Of a stretch of 64,000 bases of DNA, positions 22,868 through 34,500 are shown in pieces. The DNA is from Halocafeteria seosinensis. Its lineage: Eukaryota; Sar; Bigyra; Bicosoecida. The position numbers and the translations under genes are program-made. The notes under the pieces are model-generated. The model ran no database searches. It was not told the origin of the DNA and worked only from the letters and a program-made list of their open reading frames with translations. Location: assembly GCA_001687465.1 (NCBI GenBank), contig LVLI01000194.1, positions 62,001-126,000 on the forward strand, given 5' to 3'. Within the stretch, counting starts at the first letter, position 1; each line of letters starts with the position of its first letter.

Positions 22868-24308
22868 ATGGCCCCTAGCGTTCTGATTTGCTCAATTGTC
22901 TTGAGCTTGATCACAGCCTCTTTAGCGGCTGAGCAAACAGAATGCAGAGCCCAATGCAAACCATCTAAGGAACTCGTAAGACTGTATATTGCAGCAAAGC
23001 CTCTGCTATGCATAACCACGCTCATCTAATGTTCTCATTGCAGCTCAGTGAGAAGTGCATGCGCTACAAATTCAGTCGTCCACAACCTAGAGTACGTCTT
23101 GCGTATGCCACGTATTACACTCTCCGACAGCACATTTATATACGCTACTGGGAGTCAGATCTATGAAATTTGTCAACATGGATTTAGACGGGCCTTTGAA
23201 CATGTTTGCAATGAAATATGCGAGAACGAAAAGCCTATTTCGTTTACTCCAAAGCAAGCAACTGCTCTACGTAAAACAATTTGCTTAAAATACAAAACGA
23301 TGATACCGCGACCATCGATGCATAATGTCTGCTCGGACGGTAAGTCTTTTAAGGTAGCACGCTGACACTCACAATTGATAAAAATGGGGATGTTTCTTGC
23401 TGACATCAGGGTTTGATAGAGCAATCAGTGTGGCCAAAGAGTTCGCGGTAGCGACCTTTCTGCAGCCTAAACGGGATACAACAGAAGGAATTGCAAACTT
23501 AGAGACAACGGCTGAAGAACCAGCCAGCCCGGAAAATCAGGCTCATGAGGATCATTCTGTCCCAGTGGAGTCCCAAGAAAGAGTACCGAAGATGGGAACT
23601 ACAGAAGACCAAAAGGCAGGAGATTCTGAAGCAGCTGAAGAGAAGACGCATTCGAACCCCAACGGTGGTGCAAAGCCTGACAATGAAGGGGAAGCCGAAG
23701 AAGCTACGGAGAACGCCCCCGCTCAGGACAACTCTGACAAAGCACCAGTCGGCAGTTCCTCCAAGAGTCCCAAGGAAAAGAATCCGACGAAAAGTTCCAA
23801 GGAAAAGAATCCGACGAAACCTGGCGTGCACGAGAAATCTCGAAAAGCCAATGAGGACAAGGAACAGGCCCCTGCTGAAAAAACTGTGCGTACTAACCAA
23901 GGGAATCCACAGGTGGATAGAAAAATTCCCCAGGAGGCTAACATACGCACGGATATGAACAAAGGTCAGAAAGATGTCCAATCTTCCGAAAGCGCTAGTG
24001 CGAACCCCAGCGAGACAGCAGAAGGAAATCCCAGTGTAACGCAAGATGAAGCTTCACCTCCTGAAGAGGACAAAGAGCATACGGCAGGCGATGTTGCGCA
24101 TGAAGATGTCTCAACTTCTAAACATGAGGCTGTTGAGGAGCAACAATCATCAGGTTCCAAAGAGCATCGACAAGAAACCGGGACAGAAGAAAGAACTTCC
24201 TCAGAAGCTGCATCTTCTGAAACGCTCTTGACAAATGAAGAATCGACGGAAGAGTATGAAAAGAAGACGCCACCAACGGAAGAACCAAAGGAGCAAGAAT
24301 CGGTATAA
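22868..24308 (+). CDS. secreted cysteine-rich protein A with long polar tail
   Basis: Exons 22868-22975, 23044-23091, 23159-23339, 23410-24308; 412 codons. A clear signal peptide (APSVLICSIVLSLITASLAA) precedes EQTECRAQC. The Cys domain has two units: C3C, then C-x2-YKF-x3-PRIYEIC; then C3C (VCNEIC), and CLKYKTMIPRPSMHNVC. Both units end in a C-x2-[YF]-K-x3-P-x-P motif. The domain is followed by some 290 residues rich in Glu, Lys, Ser, Pro and Thr, with near-repeats (KSPKEKNPTKSSKEKNPTK), probably extended and highly charged. The ATG at 22868 was chosen because it directly starts the signal peptide. It is the first of three tandem paralogues. The family is unknown to me; a secreted or surface role is inferred from the signal peptide only. 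Confidence 0.8.
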
Positions 24309-24661
24309 ACAAATCCTGCTCTCCGTTATGCTTTTTACCGATTAAAATCCCATATAATATACAATGCGCTTACCACAGCTCTGCTAGTTAAGTTTTGCCT
24401 GGTAACTTATTGGTAGGCCTGGAGCGTCTTGTGAAGTACCCAGTTGCCTGAATTCAAATTCCAGCCGTTTCGCAGCGCATCAGATACCAAGATCGGCCTG
24501 ATATAGTTCGGTACATTAACCACGTTTGACAAAATTTGAGTTGCTGATTTTACATGGAGATCATATAGTGTATACACATTGTAGAGAAGGAGCTAGATAC
24601 GCTAGCACCCCCTTTGATCGACGAAAACATCTTGTTCCAGAAGAAAAGAACGCTGTGCCTG
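24309..24661. other. intergenic, secreted genes A and B
   Basis: 353 bp with no recognised gene; it is the 3' end of A and the promoter of B. Confidence 0.4.
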
Positions 24662-25762
24662 ATGAGGAACTCAAAGCTGTTTACATTGCTTCTCATCGCT
24701 TTGTGTACATCAACTGCCTTAGCTGACAAGGCAAAATGCCATGCATTGTGTGCAGTTGACCAGGCAGCCCAAGAAAAGGCATGCAAAGAACACAAGGACA
24801 AAGATCCTTCCAAGGTATGTGTGGCTACGGTTCTCTAAAGTTCGAAAACATACTAAACCAGCGTTTATCTGCAGCTGTACGATACTTGCTTGAAAGGATA
24901 CGCGAAAGCGTATGATCAGTTGTGTAAAAACGCATGCAAGAACTTATCGAAAAAGAAGATTCCAGCCAGTGACAAGGACTTCGTAAAGACTCCAGGAAGC
25001 GTATGCAAAAAGTTTAAGAGAATGCTTCCCAAGCCCGATGTTCACAATATTTGTATTACTGGCGCTGAGGCGGCGGTCCCCGCTTTGAAGAAACTCTTCG
25101 AAAGTGATGCCTTCAAAGAGGCTGGTGTAAGTCATGCAATGAACATACTGGCCATATATAACCGGATTAAGTGCTTGGTGTTGTGACTCTTTCAGGCTCC
25201 CCCACCGAAGAGAAAGAGAGGCGGTAAGAAAGGAGGTAAGAAAAAAGAAGATGATAAGAAGCAAGAGACGACTAAACCTGAGGGAAAAAACAGTGACAGC
25301 AAGCCGGAAAAGTCACAAGAGAAGCCAAATCCTGAAAGGGAGCTAGAAACCAAGAATACCGAGAAACCTAGAGACAAAAAAGAAAGGGAGCTAGAAACCA
25401 AGAATACCGAGAAACCTAGAGACAAAAAAGAAGCAGGGAAATCTCCAGGAAAACAGAGCGATGACAAAGACAGTACAAAGAATGTGAAAGGAAAAACTGG
25501 TAGTGAGGCGGGAAAACAGGAGACTGTGACTGATTCTGGCTCAGAAGAGCAGGAGGTCAAAAGGAACCTGAAAGAACCCGAGGCGGACGAGCCGAAAGCA
25601 AAGCAGCCTGACGCAGCGGATACTGAAGTAGGTGACAAGCAGCCAGCGGAAGTAGACAACACAGCGAAGTCCAACGGTGCAGTAAATCAAGAGGTTCCTC
25701 CACAGAAGAAGGAAGAAGCATCTGAAAAACAAGCACCCAGTGGAGACAAGTCCACACTGTAG
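24662..25762 (+). CDS. secreted cysteine-rich protein B with Lys/Glu-rich tail
   Basis: Exons 24662-24814, 24875-25126, 25196-25762; 324 codons (323 aa). Signal peptide MRNSKLFTLLLIALCTSTALA, then KAKCHALC. The Cys domain follows the family plan: C3C, LYDTC-x9-LC-x3-C, and a final VCKKFKRMLPKPDVHNIC. Intron 1 falls immediately before LYDTC, exactly where intron 2 of gene A falls before IYEIC, which confirms common descent. The first C-x2-[YF]-K unit is degenerate (CKEHKDKDPSK). The tail of about 190 residues starts with APPPKRKRGGKK and is Lys/Glu-rich with a perfect 16-residue tandem duplication. The role is unknown; it is secreted by prediction. An AATAAA about 85 nt after the stop may serve polyadenylation. 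Confidence 0.8.
25334..25429 (+). repeat. perfect 48-bp tandem duplication in secreted gene B
   Basis: Two identical, adjacent 48-bp units (25334-25381 and 25382-25429) encode ERELETKNTEKPRDKK twice. Being exact at DNA level, the duplication is recent and probably polymorphic in length. Confidence 0.9.
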
Positions 25763-26176
25763 TTTGTTTGCGAGTCATTCTTCTAAGAATCTTCTTCCAA
25801 GAAGTTATAGGCATATCAGGTTGTTTCGCCTTTGAAGCATAGTGATAAATAAAACATAGTTACGAGTGCGCTTCCTTAATCCAACATCTGATACGTGTTA
25901 GTAGTCCGGTGTTACTCTGTATACAACTTCAACTATGCTTTGCGATGAGCTGTTCACAACTAAAACCACAAGGAAACAACTAGGAGTTAAGTGTCCATAG
26001 ATTCTCGCTTTGCTCAGTAACGTGTTCAAGAGATTGATAGGGAAGGATAGTTCCATTGTATGTGTTGATATGCATGAAGTTGATAGGATTTGTAGCACTA
26101 GATAGCGAAAGCTGAGAGCTGAAGTGTAGCCAGTGTGAAGCGTTAGCAAGCACAATTTTAAGTTTCTTCCCATAGA
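25763..26176. other. intergenic, secreted genes B and C
   Basis: 414 bp holding the 3' end of B (with AATAAA near 25848) and the promoter of C. No gene is seen. Confidence 0.4.
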
Positions 26177-27070
26177 ATGAAATATTGCAGGTTTTCAATT
26201 CTCTGTTTAGTCATCGTTCTCTCAAGCAACTGTATTGCGAGCGACGAAGGAGGCGAAAGCAAGGATGAAGCTGCTCCGCTAACTAAACGCCAAAAGATTA
26301 TCGAGGAAAGAGGTAGTCTGGATGGGAACGATGACCTACTGCAGCAATGCAAAAAACAGTGTCAGTCTCTTACGATGCATGAGATATGGAACTCTACTTG
26401 TTTAGCATTCAAAACTTTACGCCCTTTTCCAAGGATGATCCACGAATGTGAAAAAGTAACGCGTAGCACACTGAAAGAAATCTGTCCTTTGGCTTGTAGC
26501 TCGCACATAGAGACAGAACAGACTTCGGCTAAAGAGCTGACTAAAAGTTTGTTCCCAAAAAACAGTTATAAGGAGCTTCGGAAGAGAATTTGTAAGGTAT
26601 GTCAGAGTCACTGTGTACACAAAAGGGTGATATAGGATACTCAATGCCGCTTACCCTTCGGACGCAGAAGTATGAAGCCATGCTCCCTCGCCCAAATATG
26701 AGGAACTTGTGCCATGAAGCGTTTTCGAAAACTGTTCACTTTGGGTGTAGACGAGGTATAGATATGGCCGAAAAAAGCATCTCCGAAGCATATGATCAGG
26801 TCAGCCTTAAGCATCCCTAACGTGGTTTCTCTTCCATAGCATCACAGTGTATCCATCGCAGATTATGAAGAGCCAAGAAACGTTCGAGCAGAAGATAGAG
26901 CAGCAAATACGGCAGAAGAAATTAGAGCATCGTGGGAAGACATCCCAACAGTACGAATCGGACCAGAAAGAGAGCTTTTCTTCTCCAGCACCGCGACTAC
27001 GGGGAAAATAGCATCAAACTACACTATGATTGTGCTGCCTCTCTCAATAGCGCTCGCATTAGAGCATTAA
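26177..27070 (+). CDS. secreted cysteine-rich protein C, possibly GPI-anchored
   Basis: Exons 26177-26596, 26668-26799, 26840-27070; 261 codons (260 aa). Signal peptide KYCRFSILCLVIVLSSNCIAS, an acidic/basic linker, then the family Cys domain: CKKQC, CLAFKTLRPFPRMIHEC, CPLAC, ICKKYEAMLPRPNMRNLC and an extra FGC. It lacks the long charged tail of A and B. It instead ends with a short polar region and the hydrophobic segment YTMIVLPLSIALALEH after small residues, which resembles a GPI-attachment signal; PIG-S and PIG-O lie in the same window. The last intron (26800-26839) is only 40 nt; if unspliced the protein would stop at 26820. Spliced, the intron sits in a place like intron 2 of gene B. 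The 3' end overlaps the convergent gene by 47 nt. Confidence 0.7.
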
Positions 27071-27644
27071 TAGCCTGGCGCCGCTTCCCTTCAGAGAACA
27101 ACCGCACGCTGTCTGAAGAGTATAATTCAATAAAGTCAGTTAGAGGTTTCTTCCTCTTTTTGGCGGTATGCGAGCCTTTATCGAGCCCAGATACGGCTAT
27201 TTCTGCGCCTTTTCTAAGGGAATAAACAGATGGGAAGTCGCCGCTGGTATCCTTGCACTCCTCCACATAACCAAACATTAGCATTTTCACCAAGCAAAGT
27301 CGATAGAAGCAATTTCCTGGTTCCAAATTAATTATTTGTTCACATGTCTCTTTTGCCGTCGTAAAATCATGTGTGTGGTATATCGAAGCTTGTGCTATCG
27401 CTTTCAATGCTGCGATATCCTGGCCCACAGGTAATTCTTGTGGCACCGACTCTGCATATTCTGGCAAGAAGCGCTGCAAATCTTCGAGCTTGAGAGTAGG
27501 AGGCACTATAGACGTGCTTTGTCCTGGGTCATGCGCACCCCTTTGTTCATTTAGCCTTCGTATTAAATCAGAGTACGCTCCACGTAGGTATTCCAACGAG
27601 AACGGATCCACCTGCTGCTCCTCTTCTACTCGTTGATCCGCCAT
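27024..27644 (-). CDS. hypothetical TPR-like protein
   Basis: A single-exon frame of 206 aa starting at the in-frame ATG 27644. Residues near 85-125 (TTAKETCEQIINLEPGNCFY and following) have the helix-turn-helix and L-x2-P spacing of a tetratricopeptide repeat. A second, weaker helical pair follows. A disordered stretch (about 30-50) separates it from an N-terminal helix. There are no catalytic motifs, signal peptide or membrane segment. It could be an adaptor or the end of a larger complex subunit, but I do not recognise the family. It is divergent from the START-domain gene (235 bp apart) and convergent with secreted gene C, overlapping its last exon. Confidence 0.55.
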   Translation of the reverse strand: MADQRVEEEQQVDPFSLEYLRGAYSDLIRRLNEQRGAHDPGQSTSIVPPTLKLEDLQRFLPEYAESVPQELPVGQDIAALKAIAQASIYHTHDFTTAKETCEQIINLEPGNCFYRLCLVKMLMFGYVEECKDTSGDFPSVYSLRKGAEIAVSGLDKGSHTAKKRKKPLTDFIELYSSDSVRLFSEGKRRQAINALMRALLREAAQS

Positions 27645-27878
27645 ATCAGAAGACCGTCCCACCGGCAAATTCGAATATAATAATGGCGGACGATAAACTA
27701 CACTAGTACCTGGTATATTATCAACACACAAGCAGTGCAAGCCTCTGTTTGAATTCTTCGCCCCGCAGCGGTTGGAATCGCCACCTTCACAAAGTCATGG
27801 GCAGTGTATACCATCGTATTAGGGTTGATTCATGCTCGTTTGGAATGTGTGACATAGTTGACACCGCCCGTTAGCAAC

Positions 27879-30081
27879 ATGGGAGAGCTTTCGCAGGAGC
27901 AACGCGATGCGTTGCGTAAACAAGGAGAGTCCCTGCAGCAAGAGGTGCTGCAGGAAGTCCTCGCGGGAGGAGGAGAGCTCATCAAGGAAGCTAAGGGCAT
28001 CAAAGTGTACAAGTACAACGACACTCAAGGTAGTCTCGCAAAATTTAGAGCGACGACAACTATGCGCATCAACATGGATGCAGTGAAGCCATATGTAGTG
28101 ACTGATACGACAGGTAAGGATACGAGATGATACAGTTAGCAAGACAACCATTATTTGGCTTGTTTGGCACAGAAAAATTCAACGAAATCTTTACAAAGAT
28201 CGATCCGCAATTCAAAGAAGGAGAAGTCCTACACAGAATTCCCCCGGATTACGAAGCTCCTGCTACTCCATTTACCAGTGTTAAGACGGCCGCCTTCCGG
28301 ACCCCTGCCATAATTAGTGATAGAGATTTTGTCTTCTTGGAGCACAGTGACCTTATTTTCGACAAAGGTGGAAAAAGATGCGCATTGTCATTGGCAAAGT
28401 CGATTGATTTCCATTATCCACCAAGGGATGGTCACGTGCGGGGAGATATATTACTTTCAGGTTTCCTATTTCGGTACGCAATATCTTCGCAAACCTTTAT
28501 GTTCCATGCTTTCTGTTCACTGTATACGCCGTATCCTATTATGTTACAGGGAGCTCAACAAATATCCTGGTGATGAAGGTATGAAAATTTCCCGAGTTGT
28601 TTCGACATGGATGCTAACTTGACTCTTTGTGTGCTGCTTAACTACAGGCCCCCCTCTAGTAGAAGCTCATTTTTACGTAGGTGATAATGACCAGATGTCT
28701 GTTGGATGTGACGTGCTTGACCAAGGACTTCGTTTATATATTACAGGCGTACGTAGATCCCCAGGGTTGGATCCCCGCGTGGGTCGCGAACTTAGGAGCT
28801 GTCGACCAAGCAATGAATTTGGATAGAATACGGGAATGGTTGTACACGCTGCCTAATGCTAGAACTGCTCTGGCTCCTCCAGATTCTGAATGGCTGCCTG
28901 ATGAAGATGTGATTGCCCAAATGGTTGATTCGCTTAAGCATTCTGAGCCAATTGCACCAAGCGTACGCCGCACATTGAAACAAGACAACTGCAACATTTT
29001 CGGGAGGATCATACTGAGGAAGAGAGTCTTTCCACCGGATGGTGCCGCTAGTGTCTCTCCGACAATCAACGAATCGTTGCCACCGGCCTCATTGGCACCT
29101 CAGGATACAACGCCTGTAGTAGCAGTTTTGTCCCCACAATTGTTACTCCGGTTATTGGACACTATGGTGGCAGTTCATTCGAGTAACTATGAGGTGGATC
29201 ATCTGGAATGGGCTCGGTTGGCGAACGCCTTAGGCTGCCATCCTCAATGGCTATCAAAATGTGTTTTCAGTAGTTCGCAGCGGACACCACCACACGAGAA
29301 AGAGTTGCTCGTTTGCTTGTTCCAAGGCCATAAAGACTTTATGGTACAAGGAACATGGGAAAATGTGTTAACAGTCGCTTCTGATATATTTCCTGGAGCT
29401 AAAGCAGTAATCCGCTCGTCAAGAACTCAGTTGGAGGAATTGACGTATGAAACCCTCACGGCTCAACAACGTGCTTCGCATGCCAGCGCTGTAAGTGTGG
29501 ATAATGAAACGATGGAGGACGCTGATGATTTCCAAAATGTTGCCCAGCGTTTGAGAAATACCGCTGAACTTCGCGTGTTCCTTAAGAGAGTATTGTGCAT
29601 GGATCCAAGTTTTCAGGGCACGGGTTGGTTAATGGACGCATTAGGTAGTCGCATCTCTCGGGAATGGTTTGCTCGAAACCACCGACTTAAGTTATGCAAT
29701 TCAAAATCTTTAACATGTCACATGAACCAGGTTGCTCAAGCTGAGAGAGAAGATCAGACGTATACGTACTGCCGTGCGGTGGATATCATGCATTGGCTTC
29801 AGTACAGGATAGCGCCAAAGGCTGGTGAAGATGCATTACCAGCGAAACAACCTTCAAGAGACGAGGTAACCATCTCTAGGAGATACTATTACCTTCCGCG
29901 GTCTATGCTGAAACGCTTATGGTGGAGACTGTACAGTTGGAAGGCGATCATAGATCCCAAGTATCGACATGCATTGGTCGGTACGGTATTTAGCGTTATT
30001 TCAGCAGGCATAATCGGCGCTGCTGTTGTTGTTAGTAAACGTGGAGTACAAGCTGTCCAGTTGACTTCCCCAAAGAGCTAG
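27879..30081 (+). CDS. START-domain lipid-binding protein with C-terminal membrane anchor
   Basis: START domains bind lipids in a hydrophobic cavity and often move them between membranes. Exons 27879-28113, 28173-28473, 28550-28578, 28648-28676, 28747-30081; 643 codons. The N-terminal half shows the START pattern: KVYKYNDTQGSLAKFRATTT, TPAIISDRDFVFLEH, a strand LLSGFLFRELNKYP, and the signature VDPQGWIPAWVANLGAVDQA. The second half (about 380 residues) is unassigned and ends with a membrane segment (LVGTVFSVISAGIIGAAVVV) followed by a basic tail, so it is probably tail-anchored. The exon at 28747 could instead begin at 28726, adding DFVYILQ; both keep frame. The stop shares a CTAG with the stop of the convergent PTGES2-like gene. 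Confidence 0.8.
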
Positions 30082-31208
30082 CTCTTCTGCGTTTCTTGGT
30101 CGCCGCCTGTGTTTGTGTTTGCTTGCTTGTAAACACCTCTCGCTTGGACTCCGACAGTATGCGCTAGACTGCAGTTACGTTCCCCAACCGCTTGTTCCAT
30201 CATGCTGAACCATCGCTTTATATCCGTATTATTGCATGCGTCTTCCCATGTTCTGCAAGAACGTTAATGAAGACGAAGTTGGCGCTACGAAACCAGAAGA
30301 AAGCATTGCAGCTTGTTTACGTACCTATATCCCTCAAGACTGCGAAGCACTCCGTATACAGCGAGATCAGCCTTGTTCGGGTATTTCCCTCCTAGGAATT
30401 TGTAAGGCTGTTCTTCAGCATTCCCATCATTATTTCGAACTGCATTGAGCCACGTATTGATGTCCTCGTAGAGCGCCTCCCGTTCGCCCCCACGTTCAAT
30501 GCCGTGCTTCTTGCATAGTCGTTTGCTGATGGCATACATTCCCACTGCGCCGACATAGCGCGTGACCAAGGCATTCATACTATTCCCCATGGCAGAGTTC
30601 TCTGATATGTACTCGAAGCTCTCTTTGGCTTCATTCCAGGTTCTGTAAATATTGGGCGCTAACTTCCGGACGAGTTTGTCGTCGACCCACTGGTACCATT
30701 TCTCGACTTGCTCATCGTTGTGAGAAGTCTGCTGCACCTTCATTTCATTTTCCAAATAGTCAATAATTTCGGAAGACCCGCGCACTTGAATTCCATTCAC
30801 CACCGCGAAGGGCACCATTTTGTAGTCTTTCGACCAGCGCATTTCCCTCTTGGTTAGAGGGTTCACTTCCACGGCCGTATACGGAATCCCATGGTAGTCC
30901 AGGTACGCCTTCACTTTGTTACAGAACGGACATACTTCGTACTGATAGAGCACAATGTTGTAAATTCCCCGTTGATTCTTACAGGGCCCCTGACGTGGCC
31001 CTTGCCACTCCACACTGAAAGTCGAAGGTGCTTCCGAAGCGTACGATACGGAAGGCGCGAACAAATTCGGCCTCCCTCCTGTCCAAGCCATACCCCCACC
31101 AGCGGCCGTCATAGCCGCAATGGGACCTATCCACCGAGAGCCGAAGAGGAATCGACCAGCCATAGTACCAGTAAGGGAAGTGGGGGGAGCGTAAACTCTC
31201 AAGGGCAT
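30078..31208 (-). CDS. PTGES2: prostaglandin E synthase 2-like (glutaredoxin/GST-fold) protein
   Basis: Model: complement(30078-30252, 30325-31208), 353 codons. The N-terminus (residues 1-45) is basic and hydroxylated with a Gly/Ala-rich hydrophobic stretch (WIGPIAAMTAAGGGMAW), compatible with mitochondrial targeting and a membrane anchor. Then comes a glutaredoxin-type domain, NIVLYQYEVCPFCNKVKAYL with the CxxC, followed by VPFAVVNGIQVRGSSEIIDYL. A helical GST-like C-terminal domain contains GGKYPNKADLAVYGVLRSLEGY. This is the layout of PTGES2. In protists the prostaglandin activity is unproven, so a thiol or haem-binding role is equally likely. The last exon completes the expected C-terminal helix (RTWEDACNNTDIKRWFSMM). 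The stop overlaps the convergent START gene. Confidence 0.85.
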
Positions 31209-31550
31209 TACAACCAGAATGGAAGATTAAACCACAGTACTTTTTTCAGCTCGAAAAATCCTTGTGCAATTGGAAAGGAAAATTTCTGGAATCAATTCCG
31301 TGAACCTTGAAAGATCTAACACTAGAGTGACTAGTACAAGTATGGTACAACCGTAGAGCCTAGTGAACTCTGAGTTACTACCAAACCTCTACCATTGGTA
31401 GCACTATTCTACAACCAGAGCCTAAGTTACTGTCTTCGAACCAACCCCACAACTTGGGCCACAAGGTATTTTGGAAGTTCTGGTAAGAATATCGGAGGAA
31501 TTAGACTTCCGAACTTATGCTCCGCAGCTGAATGGCGATACTCTGAATGT
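31209..31550. other. spacer between PTGES2-like and PIG-O genes
   Basis: 342 bp between two minus-strand genes; promoter of the first and 3' end of the second. No gene is seen. Confidence 0.4.
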
Positions 31551-34500
31551 TCATGAAACCTTGATGGATTTCTCAACGGGAGTCGGAGGATTTGAACTCG
31601 ACGGTAGTACATATCGAACGAGTACAAAGAAGAGGTCGACAACTAGCATAAACGCCATATCGAATATCAGCTTCGGCGCGAAAATTGACCACACCTGCGA
31701 CGAAATTGTTGTATAGCGTGTCCAAAGGCTCACCTAGCAGTTGGAAGGAGCACATACCATAAGGTGCCGACGCGCCATAAAGCAAAACACCATACTGCAA
31801 AACGTGCAGACAGCCTGTAAATTAGACGTATGACAGGCCGCTGCTTCCGCGAACCATGTCAGTTTCTTGTTACTGGTAGCATGCGCAGTCATGAAGAATG
31901 CGCTTAAAGCGAAAAGTGGGAACAGCATAGTTCCAAACGTCGATAAGGTCATCATCAGTGCTCCCCTGGAGAGGCTAGCAAGGTTATTAGAAATGCAGCG
32001 ACCGAAGATACATTCAACAATAGGTCTTACCGTAAGAAGCTGTATTCATCCCATCCCGTAAACGGAGCTGCGAAATTTAGGGATGAAAATTGAGTGTAGC
32101 CGTGCGTGGCGAAGAATGCAGACATTGTTAGCAAATGGAATATCGATGCAGTAAGAAGGGCAAGGACATTGTAGTTGCTTTCAACAATAAACCCTGGCGC
32201 TGACTTTGAGTTTTCACTCAGAATGCTCTTTCCTCTCATGTAGAGCAAGATTGAAAGGTAGAAAGTAGCCCCACTGGCAATTAGTATCAGGAAGACATTG
32301 AGCGCATTTCCCGCACCGTGCATCTGAAATAGCATCGGCCACACTCCAATAAAGTTGTTCTTTTTGTATTAAATGACAGGAAACACATACCAGTTCCAGT
32401 GCTACGTACAAAGGTAGCATTATTAATAAGCCAATAGCTCCAGGAAGACGAAGTACATCGTCAAGCTGCAAGTTCCATTCCTTTCCACGCGATTTTATTT
32501 TCTTAAGAGCCTCGCTATGTTCGGAAGATATTGCGTAGGAGTCGCTCCACCAGCAGTCACGAAGTATTAGGGCAACACTTCCCGCAAGAAGCAAATAAAT
32601 CATTCGGCACGCATAATTCACCGCAGTGTGCAGCAGGTCACCGGACATTACAGAAGATGAACTTCCAAATCGTTGATAGAGCCAGTAGCAAACTGTAACG
32701 CTGTGAGCAATCGACACGATTAGTGTCATCTGTTTCCACAGAGAACGAAATCTTAGACTTCTCAGGATGCGGAATACCAGTAGTAAGCAGCATATCAAAA
32801 CATACCCTGGTGTTGCAGCCCAGAGTATTTCTGATACGCAAAACTGGGCAGGGGCGGAAGCGCGATGCGGTTGCATCGAAGTGTCAGTTTTCCAGTCCAC
32901 GTACGCTACGGTCATTCTCACCGACGCCGCTATAACAGATACACAAGGCAAACTTTCCTGTCTAAAATCCCACAGGAAATATAAAATTAAGCATAGGAGC
33001 GATATCAAAACATGGTTGATCAGTTGGGCTTCAGCCACTATAAATGAATTGCTAAAGAGACCATGAAAACGCAATTCCAGTAATACAAAAAGTGCAAGTT
33101 TTAGCCATACTGGAAGGCTCCAACGCAAGAATTTTGTCTTTCCAGAGTTAACTGGCTGCTCCTTGTTTGAGTGCCATTGTACGGTGACGAGCAAGAATAG
33201 CATCAATGAAATGCAACCACATGCCAAAGGAGGAGGAGCCAATGACGTAACCCCCCACTCTTCTTGCGCACTCACATCATCTCCGAGAATCGACATCGTG
33301 GTCAAAGATTCACCTATCCATTCAACCCATGACGGGAGCAGTACACTAAATATTCTTACCAACACGTCACAAAGTAACTTAAATAGGCTGCGCAACAGCT
33401 CCCATATTGGCATACCTATCCCACTCAAGGAGTCCGACCAGAGTGGGTTTCGCACACTCGTCTCTGGCAAACTGCTAATATTATTGCGCACTATGTTCCA
33501 TGAGATGTGGAGTCCCGAAAGCGGGTATTGCAAGCCGCAGTTCTCATCAACATAAAGGGAGACGTCATTCATACGCTCTTGAATTTTACGATGAATGTCG
33601 GCTAGGACTTGACCTTCAGGGAAAACAAAACCGATGTATCGTACGGAGACCTGAAAAAGGGTGAGGCATTGTACCCAAAACCGCTTCGTATCCAGCGCCA
33701 TTGAGACAAATAGGCCACCGCAAAAAGTAGAAACCGTCATTAAAGGTTTGAATGATCCAATCCCCAACAGATAGTTTCGCTGATTGTAGCCGCTGCTTAG
33801 TGCCATGACAATAATAGTCGCTAGCACAGTAAAGATTCCGTACGACATTTCGTTCAGGTTGAATTTGGTCCACATCCATTGGAATTGTTCTAAGCATTCT
33901 AAACGAAACGCCCTGTACGCATCTCTAACCCTTTCTCCGTCTTTGCCTTTGTGTCTTCCATCTCTCGCTGATAGAATGACAAGTTCGTGAAGATCGATAG
34001 CTGACTGAAGCTTTTGAAAGAGGTGTCGAACTTGGGTGGTACTCATCGAGGAGTCATCGTTGCTGTACTCAAGCAGGTACTGGGCAACCTGTGCACTGTT
34101 CAAACTAGAGCTAACAAGCTCGCTTTCTATGGAGGATGACTGATGATCGTAGCTCAATCCGCCAATCAAGCCCCCGATGTTCGCGTGGGGAAACGGGAGA
34201 CCCATCCAAGTTGATAGAGAGGGGACCAAGTCTACTTGAAAAATGTTTTCGGAGATATTGTATGCATCGGAAGAATATATACCAGTTGGACTGTATACAA
34301 ACAATCCTGCATTTTTCTCTTCATCCGATGCGCCGCCGTGATTTCCCGAGAGTGTCATCCCATGGTCCCCGAAAGCGATCAGCAGTGTATCCTTGAGTTC
34401 ATCTTTCGAGTTCAGTAGCTGTACAACTTGTTTCAAAGTTAGATCCATTTCCCGTAACTTTTCTTGCATCGCTGAATGCATGGGACTAAATGTATGTCCT

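Noticed and set aside
23499-24044. Long minus-strand open frame (181 codons) opposite secreted gene A
   Set aside because: It is the shadow of the Glu/Lys/Ser-rich tail; its Phe/Leu-rich translation merely mirrors GAA/AAG codons on the coding strand.
31575-31620. tRNA T-loop-like GTTCAAATC on the minus strand
   Set aside because: The flanking bases pair for only about 3 bp and no cloverleaf can be drawn; the sequence is explained as the last exon of PIG-O.
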